Below are positions 8,470 to 15,028 of a stretch of 21,344 bases of DNA, one piece after another; position 1 is the first letter of the stretch, and the number at the start of each line of letters is the position of its first letter. The notes under the pieces are model-generated. The model saw only the letters and a list, made by a program, of their open reading frames with translations. It had not been told where the DNA came from and did no database searches. Source of the DNA: an uncultured Bacteroides sp. (lineage in GTDB: Bacteria > Bacteroidota > Bacteroidia > Bacteroidales > Bacteroidaceae); NCBI GenBank assembly GCA_905198575.1, contig CAJKDC010000048.1, positions 1 through 21,344 on the forward strand. Reading direction: 5' to 3'. The position numbers and the translations under genes were made by a program.

Positions 8470-8499
8470 AACTATCTAGTTTTATTCGTTTACTACTGA

Positions 8500-8526
8500 A
8501 ATGATGTAATGGTGAAAGTACTGCAT
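8500..8526 (-). promoter_or_regulatory. Predicted ECF-sigma promoter of the NigD-like gene
   Basis: On the minus strand ATGCAGTA (8526 down to 8519) is followed after 13 bases by ATCATT (8505 down to 8500). The same arrangement faces the sigma gene. Measured from TGCA to the TC of the second box, the spacing is that of a usual ECF -35/-10 promoter. Transcription would start near 8493, leaving about 24 leader bases. The match is sequence-based; sigma recognition is inferred. Confidence 0.55.
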
Positions 8527-8571
8527 TCTTATATGTTAAAATGTTTTAATGGTAAAAATTACAATAATAGG

Positions 8572-8598
8572 ATGCAGTATTTTTGCAGTACCGTCATT
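8572..8598 (+). promoter_or_regulatory. Predicted ECF-sigma promoter of the sigma/anti-sigma operon
   Basis: ATGCAGTA (8572-8579), 13 bases, then GTCATT (8593-8598), the same element as in the divergent lipoprotein promoter. This suggests autoregulation. A perfect housekeeping -7 box, TATTTTTG (8578-8585), overlaps the first half, so a basal promoter may sit inside the regulated one. The ECF start would fall near 8604, only a few bases before the ATG at 8611. Confidence 0.55.
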
Positions 8599-8610
8599 AT
8601 ATGAATACAA

Positions 8611-9162
8611 ATGGAGATGAATGAACAGGAGTTGGCGTTAGAGTGCGGGAAAGAAAATAACTTGGCCCGCAAGCAACTGTATGAGCAGTATGCTCGACAG
8701 TTGATGACGCTTTGTATCCGTTATGTTGGGGACAGGGAAATGGCGGAGGATGTGTTGCATGATGGCTTTATACATATTTTTAAAACAATAAAACAGTTCA
8801 GTTATCAGGGACAAGGTTCGCTTAAAGCATGGCTTAATCGGGTTATGATTAATGAAGCTTTGGGATTTCTTAGAAAAAAGAATTCTCTTGTTCAGCAAGA
8901 AGTTCCAATGGAAACGTTGCCGGACTTGACTGATGAAGATGATGACCTGCCTGCTATTCCAAAGAAAGTTTTGATGCAATTTATTCAGGAACTGCCTGAT
9001 GGTTATAGAACAGTATTCAATTTATATGTATTTGAAGAAAAAAGCCACAAGCAGATTGGTGAGATGTTGGGGATTACAGAGCATACCTCTTCTTCTCAGT
9101 TTTTTAGAGCTAAGAAAATTTTGATGAAAAAGATTAACGATTATAGAAAACAGAATCAATAA
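8611..9162 (+). CDS. ECF-type RNA polymerase sigma factor
   Basis: A 183-residue group 4 sigma factor with only regions 2 and 4. Region 2 spans about 20-90 (LARKQLYEQYARQLMTLCIR, then MAEDVLHDGFIHIFKTI, the core-binding and -10-recognising part). An acidic linker (DLTDEDDDLP) follows. Region 4 spans about 118-175, with the helix-turn-helix KSHKQIGEMLGITEHTSSSQ that should read the -35 element. The TAA overlaps the next gene's ATG by one base (TAATG), so the two are translationally coupled, the usual arrangement of an ECF sigma with its anti-sigma. The neighbouring protein type and length suggest the Bacteroidota ECF21-like (Das) group; the subgroup is an inference. The ATG at 8611 is the first in frame; one at 8617 would remove two residues. 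Confidence 0.93.
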   Translation: MEMNEQELALECGKENNLARKQLYEQYARQLMTLCIRYVGDREMAEDVLHDGFIHIFKTIKQFSYQGQGSLKAWLNRVMINEALGFLRKKNSLVQQEVPMETLPDLTDEDDDLPAIPKKVLMQFIQELPDGYRTVFNLYVFEEKSHKQIGEMLGITEHTSSSQFFRAKKILMKKINDYRKQNQ

Positions 9163-10460
9163 TGAGAAACGAAGATAAATGGGCCAGACGAGTGAAGGAG
9201 GAGCTGGATGATTATCTTGAGCCTGCTCCGACTGGATTGTGGGAGGAACTTGAGAAAGAATTACAGGTTACTCCTAAGGTGATTCCTATGTGGAAACGAT
9301 GGCAGATGATTGCTGCAGCTGCTGTGGTTGTCATGACTTTGGTTTCTATTTGGAGTGTATGGCTGACAGACGAAGTGCAGAATATGAAGCTTCCTGTAGC
9401 AGCTGATATTCCTCCTGTATCTCAAAGAATAGAAGAAATAATACCTGATATGCAGTCAGATAAGTTGTCAGAAGAGATTGTGGCGCAGACTGTTGTGACG
9501 AAGCGTCCGCAGGAATCTTTTCAGAATGTCTTGAAAGGTAATTTCAAAGAGGTTCCATCAGAGCATTTGGATGTTTTGGCAGAAGTAAATGATGCTGTAC
9601 ATCCACAAGCAGAAGAGGTTAACGATAGTGAATCTGCTTTAGAGGAATCACAGCACGTTCAAGAAAATAGTGTGGCTGTAGAGAGCTCTTCTCACAGGAC
9701 TTATTCGGCGCGAAATTATAAAGCTGAAAATATAAATAAAGGTAAGTCATCACAACCTAAATTGGAGGTTGGTTTGAATTATGGAAATTCTCCATTTGCT
9801 TCATCTAATACTTACCAGGGATTTACTTCATTTTCCCGTAGTGCATCTATGCACGCGGTAAGTAGTGATTTGACTACACCCGCAAATGATGCAAATTATG
9901 TGTATAGTCAGATATTATACAGTTCTCGCGAGGACGAAATACAGTCAGATGTGGAACATGCTATGCCTGTAACAATCGGAGCTTCTGTGCATTATCGCAT
10001 TAATGAGAACTGGGGAATAGAAACGGGCTTAAATTATACGATGCTATCATCTAATTTGCATTCGGGAACAAATCATTCATATATTGACAGTGAGCAAAAA
10101 CTCCATTATCTAGGAATCCCTTTGAAACTGCATCGCCGTATTTGGGGAAATCGCTATTGGGATGTTTATGCATCAGGTGGAGGAATGGTGGAAAAATGTA
10201 TTTCTGCAAAAAATATCACTACTAGTGTCAGCCGACAGACGGTAAGTCGTGAGGAAGAACGTATGCACGTTGATAATCTTCAACTTTCTTTGGCTTTGGC
10301 AGCAGGAGTGCAGTTTAACTTTAGCAACTGGTCTGGAGTATATGTAGAGCCCGGTTTGGCATATTATTTCGATGATGGTGAAGAGACTTTGACAATAAGG
10401 AAAGAGCATCCGTTTAATTTTAATTTGCAGGTAGGTTTTCGTTTTGTTTTGCCTAATTGA
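9162..10460 (+). CDS. Dual membrane-spanning anti-sigma factor-like protein (Dma type) with beta-barrel domain
   Basis: A 432-residue protein in four parts. Residues 1-45 are cytoplasmic and helical (KWARRVKEELDDYLE, LWEELEKELQ), a plausible sigma-binding segment. Residues 46-68 are one transmembrane helix (MIAAAAVVVMTLVSIWSVWL). Residues 69-197 are a polar, acidic, low-complexity linker long enough to cross the periplasm. Residues 198-432 are beta-rich with alternating aromatic strands (LEVGLNYGN, WGIETGLNYTML, GVYVEPGLAYYF) and end NFNLQVGFRFVLPN, like an outer-membrane beta-barrel. There is no signal peptide. This fits the described Dma family, in which one chain anchors in both membranes and holds an ECF sigma factor. 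The start overlaps the sigma stop by one base. The sigma-inhibiting role is inferred from context and architecture. Annotation pipelines would probably call it only an outer-membrane beta-barrel protein. Confidence 0.85.
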   Translation: MRNEDKWARRVKEELDDYLEPAPTGLWEELEKELQVTPKVIPMWKRWQMIAAAAVVVMTLVSIWSVWLTDEVQNMKLPVAADIPPVSQRIEEIIPDMQSDKLSEEIVAQTVVTKRPQESFQNVLKGNFKEVPSEHLDVLAEVNDAVHPQAEEVNDSESALEESQHVQENSVAVESSSHRTYSARNYKAENINKGKSSQPKLEVGLNYGNSPFASSNTYQGFTSFSRSASMHAVSSDLTTPANDANYVYSQILYSSREDEIQSDVEHAMPVTIGASVHYRINENWGIETGLNYTMLSSNLHSGTNHSYIDSEQKLHYLGIPLKLHRRIWGNRYWDVYASGGGMVEKCISAKNITTSVSRQTVSREEERMHVDNLQLSLALAAGVQFNFSNWSGVYVEPGLAYYFDDGEETLTIRKEHPFNFNLQVGFRFVLPN

Positions 10461-10468
10461 CAGCTTGT

Positions 10469-10500
10469 TATGGCAAATTATAAAAAAAATCTTATCTTTG
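10469..10500 (+). promoter_or_regulatory. Bacteroides-type promoter of rpe
   Basis: TATCTTTG at 10493-10500 is a perfect -7 box; TATG at 10469-10472 is a weak -33 match with a 20-base spacer. The predicted start near 10507 gives a leader of about 24 bases. This separates rpe from the sigma/anti-sigma operon. Confidence 0.55.
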
Positions 10501-10530
10501 TTCCATCTTTTAAAATTAAAATTTTTAATA

Positions 10531-11202
10531 ATGAGTAAAGTCTTGATTTCTCCATCTATGCTTTCTGCAGATTTTGCACATTTGCAGGATGATTTAGAGA
10601 AAGTGAATAACAGTGAAGCCGACTGGTTGCATATTGATATTATGGACGGAGTATTTGTTCCTAATATATCATTTGGATTTCCAGTCCTTAAATATGTATC
10701 TCAGATTACCAAGAAGCCGTTGGATGTGCATCTGATGATTGTTCAGCCGGAAAAATTCATTAAAGAAGTGAAAGAAACCGGTGCTATGATGATGAATGTT
10801 CATTTCGAAGCTTGCACACACTTGCACCGTGTTGTTCAGCAAATTAAAGAAGCTGGAATGAAGGCAGGAGTAACTTTGAACCCCTCTACACCGGTAGCTA
10901 TGCTGGAGGATATAATTACTGAAGTAGATATGGTGTTGCTTATGAGCGTAAATCCAGGATTTGGCGGACAGAAGTTTATTCCAAATACTTTGAAAAAGGT
11001 ACGTGAACTACGGGCGTTGATTGAAAGGACGGGAGCACATGCCTTGATACAAGTAGATGGTGGTGTTAATTTAACAACTGGACAGATGCTGGTAGATGCA
11101 GGTGCTGATGTGCTTGTAGCAGGAAATGCTGTTTTTGGTGCACCTGATATGGTTGATATGATACATCAGCTCAAAGAGTTGAAACCTGCACATGAGCAGT
11201 AA
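10531..11202 (+). CDS. rpe: Ribulose-phosphate 3-epimerase
   Basis: Interconverts D-ribulose 5-phosphate and D-xylulose 5-phosphate in the non-oxidative pentose phosphate pathway; cytoplasmic TIM barrel. The 223-residue length is standard. Visible motifs: ISPSMLSADFAHL near the start, the metal-binding HIDIMDGVFVPN with H34, D36 and D39, LDVHLMI with H67, the phosphate-binding loop VNPGFGGQKF (140-149), and QVDGGV with D176. The frame is open upstream to 10444, inside the preceding gene, but MSKVLISPSMLSAD from the ATG at 10531 is the family N-terminus and a promoter lies just upstream. It overlaps or closely abuts comEC. Confidence 0.97.
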   Translation: MSKVLISPSMLSADFAHLQDDLEKVNNSEADWLHIDIMDGVFVPNISFGFPVLKYVSQITKKPLDVHLMIVQPEKFIKEVKETGAMMMNVHFEACTHLHRVVQQIKEAGMKAGVTLNPSTPVAMLEDIITEVDMVLLMSVNPGFGGQKFIPNTLKKVRELRALIERTGAHALIQVDGGVNLTTGQMLVDAGADVLVAGNAVFGAPDMVDMIHQLKELKPAHEQ

Positions 11203-13180
11203 TTATTCTATTAATATTATGTATCCTTTTTTCCGGCTGATAATAGCATTTTCAGCCGGAATTTTTATATCAGACAGACTGCTGCCTGACTCATTTCCCA
11301 TGTGGATATTATTGGTCGTATTAGGAAGTAGTTTGATGGGGCTTTTTTTGAGCTATTTTTATTCCCATAAATTTTGTTCAAAATATTTTGGAGGATTTGT
11401 ATTGCTTGTTTTTATGTCTGGTGGAACTTTCTGGACGCATTGGAGAGCACAGCAATTGCAATTTAACTGGCCTGATAAAACCCTGCTGTATGAAGGTACT
11501 ATTTTAGAGCCTCCTTCTTTGACAGATAAGACATATGCTTGTAAAGTCTATGTCGAAAAATACTATGATGACTCACTTCGGCTTGAAATTCCGGTGCATC
11601 AGGAAATTCTGTTGTATGCTGTCCGGGATTCCTTACAAAACATACCTGATACAGGAGTAAAATTGCTGTTTTATGCACAACTGGAGCCTCCTTCAACACC
11701 TCCTTATCTTTCATTTGATTACGCTCGATATTTATATTACCGGGGAATTACAGCAACAGGAGTAGCTTATTGGGGGCATTGGAAAGTTGATACTGTAATG
11801 CCAGTAAATTTGACCTGCAGACAGTATGCTTTGAAGTGTCATGAAAAACTGGCTGGTGTATTAAAAAGCAGTGGGTTACGTCCTGATGCCTTAGCTGTTA
11901 CTTCTGCATTGCTGTTGGGAGAAAAAGATTTATTGACCGAAGATATAAAAACAGCTTTTAATGCAGCGGGGGTGAGCCATGTTCTTGCTATATCAGGGCT
12001 GCATATCGGAATAATTTATTTTTTATTGTTGTTTTTGCTTCGTCCTCTACTTTTTTTACCTGCTGGCAGATGGTTGCATACAACTGGGATATTGTTTGCG
12101 CTTTGGTTTTTTGCTTTTCTTACAGGACTGGTTCCTTCTGTAGTTCGTGCTGTGTGTATGACGACGGTTTATCTGTTATCTTCTTTGCTGATAGGGCAGC
12201 GTTCTTCTACCTGGCACGTATTGTATTTGACTGCTTTTCTGATGTTGGTTTATCAACCATTTTATTTATTTGATGTTGGTTTTCAACTTTCATTTGCTGC
12301 GGTCTTTTCTATTTTATTGTTTTATTCTTTTTTCCGTTCAAAATTTCCGGCAGGCAATACTCTTTTAAGCTATTTGTATGATACAATAGCTGTAACATTA
12401 GCAGCCCAGACAGGTACATTTCCTTTAATATGTTGCTATTTTGGAACTTTCCCACTATATTTTATTATTGGGAATCTTTTTGTGGCGCCTCTTGTTGTCC
12501 TTATAATTGTTTTGACATTGTTGGTTTTAGGGTTAAGTTGGATTCCTCTGATTCAAAGTTGGGTGGTATTATGTCTTAATTTTCTATCAGCCTTTTTTGT
12601 AAATGGAATATCTTTCATTGCATCCTTGCCTTATGCCAGTATTGCGGATGTAGGGATAACCTCATTACAGGCTGTATTGCTTAGTATAATATTGTTTGCT
12701 GTTTATTTTTTCTATTGTTTTCGTAGGCCTCAGGTACTCATTGCTTTACTTATTAGTCTTAATATTTTTGGCCTATTAAAATGGAAACAAACAACTTCTG
12801 ATACTTCTCCTCAAATACTTTTTTATAATCGTGAAGTGTATTATAAGGAAGGAACTCGTACAGAGAGGTTAGTGCCATATAATGCATGTATTCTGAGTGC
12901 AGGTGGAGTGCTGACTGGCAAACTTTCCAGAGACTATAGAAACTTATATACAAAGGAGCGGCCGTTACAGCTGGATTACTTATTTTTATGTAAGGGCTTT
13001 AAAGGTGACCTCAATGATTTGAGGCGGTTATTCGTTTTTAAGAAACTGGTAATGGATTCCTCGTTACCTGCTAAGCAGCGGATACAATTGGCAGAACAAT
13101 GTAACAACAGTCAAACAGACTATGTTTCAATGGAAAAGAATACAGTTTATACTGTCCTTGTAAAAAAACAGTTTTATTGA
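11192..13180 (+). CDS. comEC: ComEC/Rec2-family DNA uptake membrane protein lacking the nuclease domain
   Basis: Polytopic inner-membrane protein of the family that passes single-stranded DNA into the cytoplasm. After two N-terminal helices comes an extracytoplasmic OB-like (DUF4131) region (about 95-200). The competence domain starts near 235 (ALLLGEKDLL) with the signature VSHVLAISGLHIG (261-273), followed by many helices to about 530 (including LVPSVVRA, DVGFQLSFAAV, TLAAQTGTFPL). The remaining 130 residues are soluble and contain no HxHxDH-type metallo-beta-lactamase motif, so the usual C-terminal nuclease is absent or vestigial. Start: the ATG at 11192 overlaps rpe by 11 bases; the ATG at 11219 would begin MYPFFRLIIAFSAG and is an equally good or better choice. 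Natural competence is not shown by this gene alone. Confidence 0.93.
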   Translation: MSSNYSINIMYPFFRLIIAFSAGIFISDRLLPDSFPMWILLVVLGSSLMGLFLSYFYSHKFCSKYFGGFVLLVFMSGGTFWTHWRAQQLQFNWPDKTLLYEGTILEPPSLTDKTYACKVYVEKYYDDSLRLEIPVHQEILLYAVRDSLQNIPDTGVKLLFYAQLEPPSTPPYLSFDYARYLYYRGITATGVAYWGHWKVDTVMPVNLTCRQYALKCHEKLAGVLKSSGLRPDALAVTSALLLGEKDLLTEDIKTAFNAAGVSHVLAISGLHIGIIYFLLLFLLRPLLFLPAGRWLHTTGILFALWFFAFLTGLVPSVVRAVCMTTVYLLSSLLIGQRSSTWHVLYLTAFLMLVYQPFYLFDVGFQLSFAAVFSILLFYSFFRSKFPAGNTLLSYLYDTIAVTLAAQTGTFPLICCYFGTFPLYFIIGNLFVAPLVVLIIVLTLLVLGLSWIPLIQSWVVLCLNFLSAFFVNGISFIASLPYASIADVGITSLQAVLLSIILFAVYFFYCFRRPQVLIALLISLNIFGLLKWKQTTSDTSPQILFYNREVYYKEGTRTERLVPYNACILSAGGVLTGKLSRDYRNLYTKERPLQLDYLFLCKGFKGDLNDLRRLFVFKKLVMDSSLPAKQRIQLAEQCNNSQTDYVSMEKNTVYTVLVKKQFY

Positions 13181-13181
13181 A

Positions 13182-13213
13182 GTTGTGCATTCGGGCAAGA
13201 TTTTATAGCTTTG
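13182..13213 (+). promoter_or_regulatory. Bacteroides-type promoter of nrnA
   Basis: TAGCTTTG at 13206-13213 is a perfect -7 box with GTTG at 13182-13185 as -33, spacer 20 bases. The predicted start near 13220 gives a leader of about 43 bases. Confidence 0.6.
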
Positions 13214-13263
13214 CAATTTCAAGTATCATAGTGGTATAGAAGAGTAAAAAGATAAAAATAAAT

Positions 13264-14304
13264 ATGTTGACAAAAGTTATATTACAGGCCAATATTGACC
13301 ATGCTGAAAAATGGTTGGAACGTGCAGAAAAGATTGTGATTGTAACTCATGTTTCCCCAGATGGAGATGCATTGGGTTCTTCGTTGGGATTATATCATTT
13401 TTTATGCGGACAAGAAAAGAACGTAAATGTGATTGTTCCCAATGCATTTCCGGATTTTTTCAGATGGATGCCTGGAGCTAAAGACATTATTCGTTACGAT
13501 AAATATGCCGAATTTGCAGACAAGCTGATTATGGAGGCTGATGTAATATGCTGTCTGGATTTCAATGCCTTGTCTCGCATTGCAGAAATGAAGGATATTG
13601 TAGCTGCTTCACCTGCCCGCAAGATGATGATTGATCATCATTTGAATCCAGAGCCTTTCTGTCGCATAACTATATCACATCCGGATATATCTTCTACTTC
13701 CGAGCTCGTATTTCGTCTGATATGTCGCCTGGGTTATTTTGAGGATATCACCAAAGAAACGGCAGAGTGTATTTATACAGGTATGATGACCGATACCGGA
13801 GGTTTTACTTATAACTCTAATAAACAGGAAATTTATTTCATTATCAGTGAGCTTATATCCAAAGGTATTGATAAAGATGAAATTTACCGAAAAGTATTCA
13901 ATACATATTCTGAAAGTCGTTTACGCTTGATGGGGTATGTGCTTTATGAAAAAATGGTTGTATACCCTCAGTTCTCATCAGCTTTGATAACACTGGATGC
14001 AGCCGAACAGCAGAAGTTCCATTGTAATAAAGGAGATACCGAAGGTTTTGTCAATATGCCTTTGTCTATTAAGGATGTGTGTTTTTCTGCGTTCTTGCGT
14101 GAAGATGCAGAACGCCAGATGATAAAGATTTCTTTGCGCTCGGTAGGAGACTTTCCTTGCAATCAGGTAGCAGCTGAATTCTTTAATGGAGGAGGCCATC
14201 TCAATGCTTCTGGAGGTGAATTTTATGGACCGATGGAGGAAGCTGTCAACTTGTTTAAGCAGGCTTTGGTGAAATATGAAAAACTGCTGGTCGCAAAAAA
14301 ATAG
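13264..14304 (+). CDS. nrnA: DHH-family phosphoesterase, NrnA-type oligoribonuclease/pAp phosphatase
   Basis: Manganese-dependent phosphoesterase expected to degrade very short RNA (nanoRNA) and, in several relatives, to hydrolyse 3'-phosphoadenosine 5'-phosphate. The 346-residue protein shows the whole DHH/DHHA1 motif set: HVSPDGDALGSS (H29, D33, D35), CLDFNALSR (D99), MIDHH (D124, H125, H126), GMMTDTGGF (D177), and the substrate-binding GGGHLNASGG (309-318) in the DHHA1 domain. Length and order match NrnA rather than RecJ. Some relatives act on cyclic-di-AMP breakdown products instead, so the exact substrate is open. The ATG at 13264 is the first in frame and follows a clear promoter. Confidence 0.93.
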   Translation: MLTKVILQANIDHAEKWLERAEKIVIVTHVSPDGDALGSSLGLYHFLCGQEKNVNVIVPNAFPDFFRWMPGAKDIIRYDKYAEFADKLIMEADVICCLDFNALSRIAEMKDIVAASPARKMMIDHHLNPEPFCRITISHPDISSTSELVFRLICRLGYFEDITKETAECIYTGMMTDTGGFTYNSNKQEIYFIISELISKGIDKDEIYRKVFNTYSESRLRLMGYVLYEKMVVYPQFSSALITLDAAEQQKFHCNKGDTEGFVNMPLSIKDVCFSAFLREDAERQMIKISLRSVGDFPCNQVAAEFFNGGGHLNASGGEFYGPMEEAVNLFKQALVKYEKLLVAKK

Positions 14305-14305
14305 T

Positions 14306-14364
14306 TATTTTTGTATAACAGGAGGAAAACAGAAGGGGTTTTTCTGTACGAATTATTACCTTCG
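14306..14364 (+). promoter_or_regulatory. Candidate promoter(s) for the DUF4827-like/glmM pair
   Basis: Two -7-like boxes lie between nrnA and the lipoprotein: TATTTTTG (14306-14313, perfect) and TACCTTCG (14357-14364, one mismatch). Neither has a convincing -33 element. The second would give a leader of about 17 bases, the first about 68. Read-through from nrnA is also possible, since no terminator is visible. Confidence 0.3.
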
Positions 14365-14387
14365 TTCCCAAATAATATATTTAGTAC

Positions 14388-15020
14388 ATGAAAAAGAATT
14401 TTTTAATAGCTTTTGTTTTAATGGGTATCGGTTTGTTCTTTCATAGTTGTGACGACTCAAAGACTTATGCCGAAATGAAAGAAGAAGAGAAAGATGCCAT
14501 CAATAACTTCATTAACGAAGAAAAGATTCAAGTTATTTCGGAGCAGGTCTTTAAAGCCCAGAATGAGACAACTGATACAGCAAAAAATGAGTTTGTGCTT
14601 TTCGATGAATCAGGTGTTTATATGCAGATTATTCAAAAAGGCCGCAAAGCGAATGGTGAGCCAGGAGAAAAGTTAGAAGATGGTCGCCACACCTTGCTTG
14701 CTCGTTATCTTGAAGTATCCATTAAGTCGGGTGATACGCTTACGGCTAATATCAATGCACGTATACCAGATGAGATTGTTTGTACAAAGAGTGAAGATTC
14801 ATTCTCTGCAACTTTTACAAGTAATTCTACCATGTCCTATTATGGAAACTCAGTTCCTTCAGGATGGCTTGTGCCTCTGAATTATCTTACACCAGTGCGT
14901 ACATACAGTGCGGATGATATAGCTCGTGTTCGTCTGATTGTACCTCATAGTCAAGGACAGATGGATGCAATTAACTATGTATATCCTTGTTATTATGAAA
15001 TTACTTATCAACCTTTTTAA
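14388..15020 (+). CDS. DUF4827-like lipoprotein (FKBP-related fold likely)
   Basis: A 210-residue predicted lipoprotein. The signal peptide MKKNFLIAFVLMGIGLFFHS precedes C21 (lipobox FHSC), followed by acidic DDSKTYAEMKEEEKDA. Residues about 45-210 resemble the Bacteroidales family DUF4827, thought to be related to FKBP-like peptidyl-prolyl isomerases: a helix with KIQVISEQVF, then GVYMQII, a flap with SGDTLTANI, a hydrophobic VPSGWLVPLNYL, and the IVPHSQGQ(M) turn that recalls the PxxxAYG turn of FKBPs. Whether it is an active isomerase cannot be said. Its stop lies 8 bases before glmM, so the two are co-transcribed, and an envelope-related role is a reasonable guess only. Confidence 0.8.
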   Translation: MKKNFLIAFVLMGIGLFFHSCDDSKTYAEMKEEEKDAINNFINEEKIQVISEQVFKAQNETTDTAKNEFVLFDESGVYMQIIQKGRKANGEPGEKLEDGRHTLLARYLEVSIKSGDTLTANINARIPDEIVCTKSEDSFSATFTSNSTMSYYGNSVPSGWLVPLNYLTPVRTYSADDIARVRLIVPHSQGQMDAINYVYPCYYEITYQPF

Positions 15021-15028
15021 TTAATATT

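Noticed and set aside
10444..11202. Longer rpe frame starting inside the barrel-protein gene
   Set aside because: The added segment is low-complexity translated intergenic sequence; the conserved N-terminus and a promoter support the ATG at 10531.
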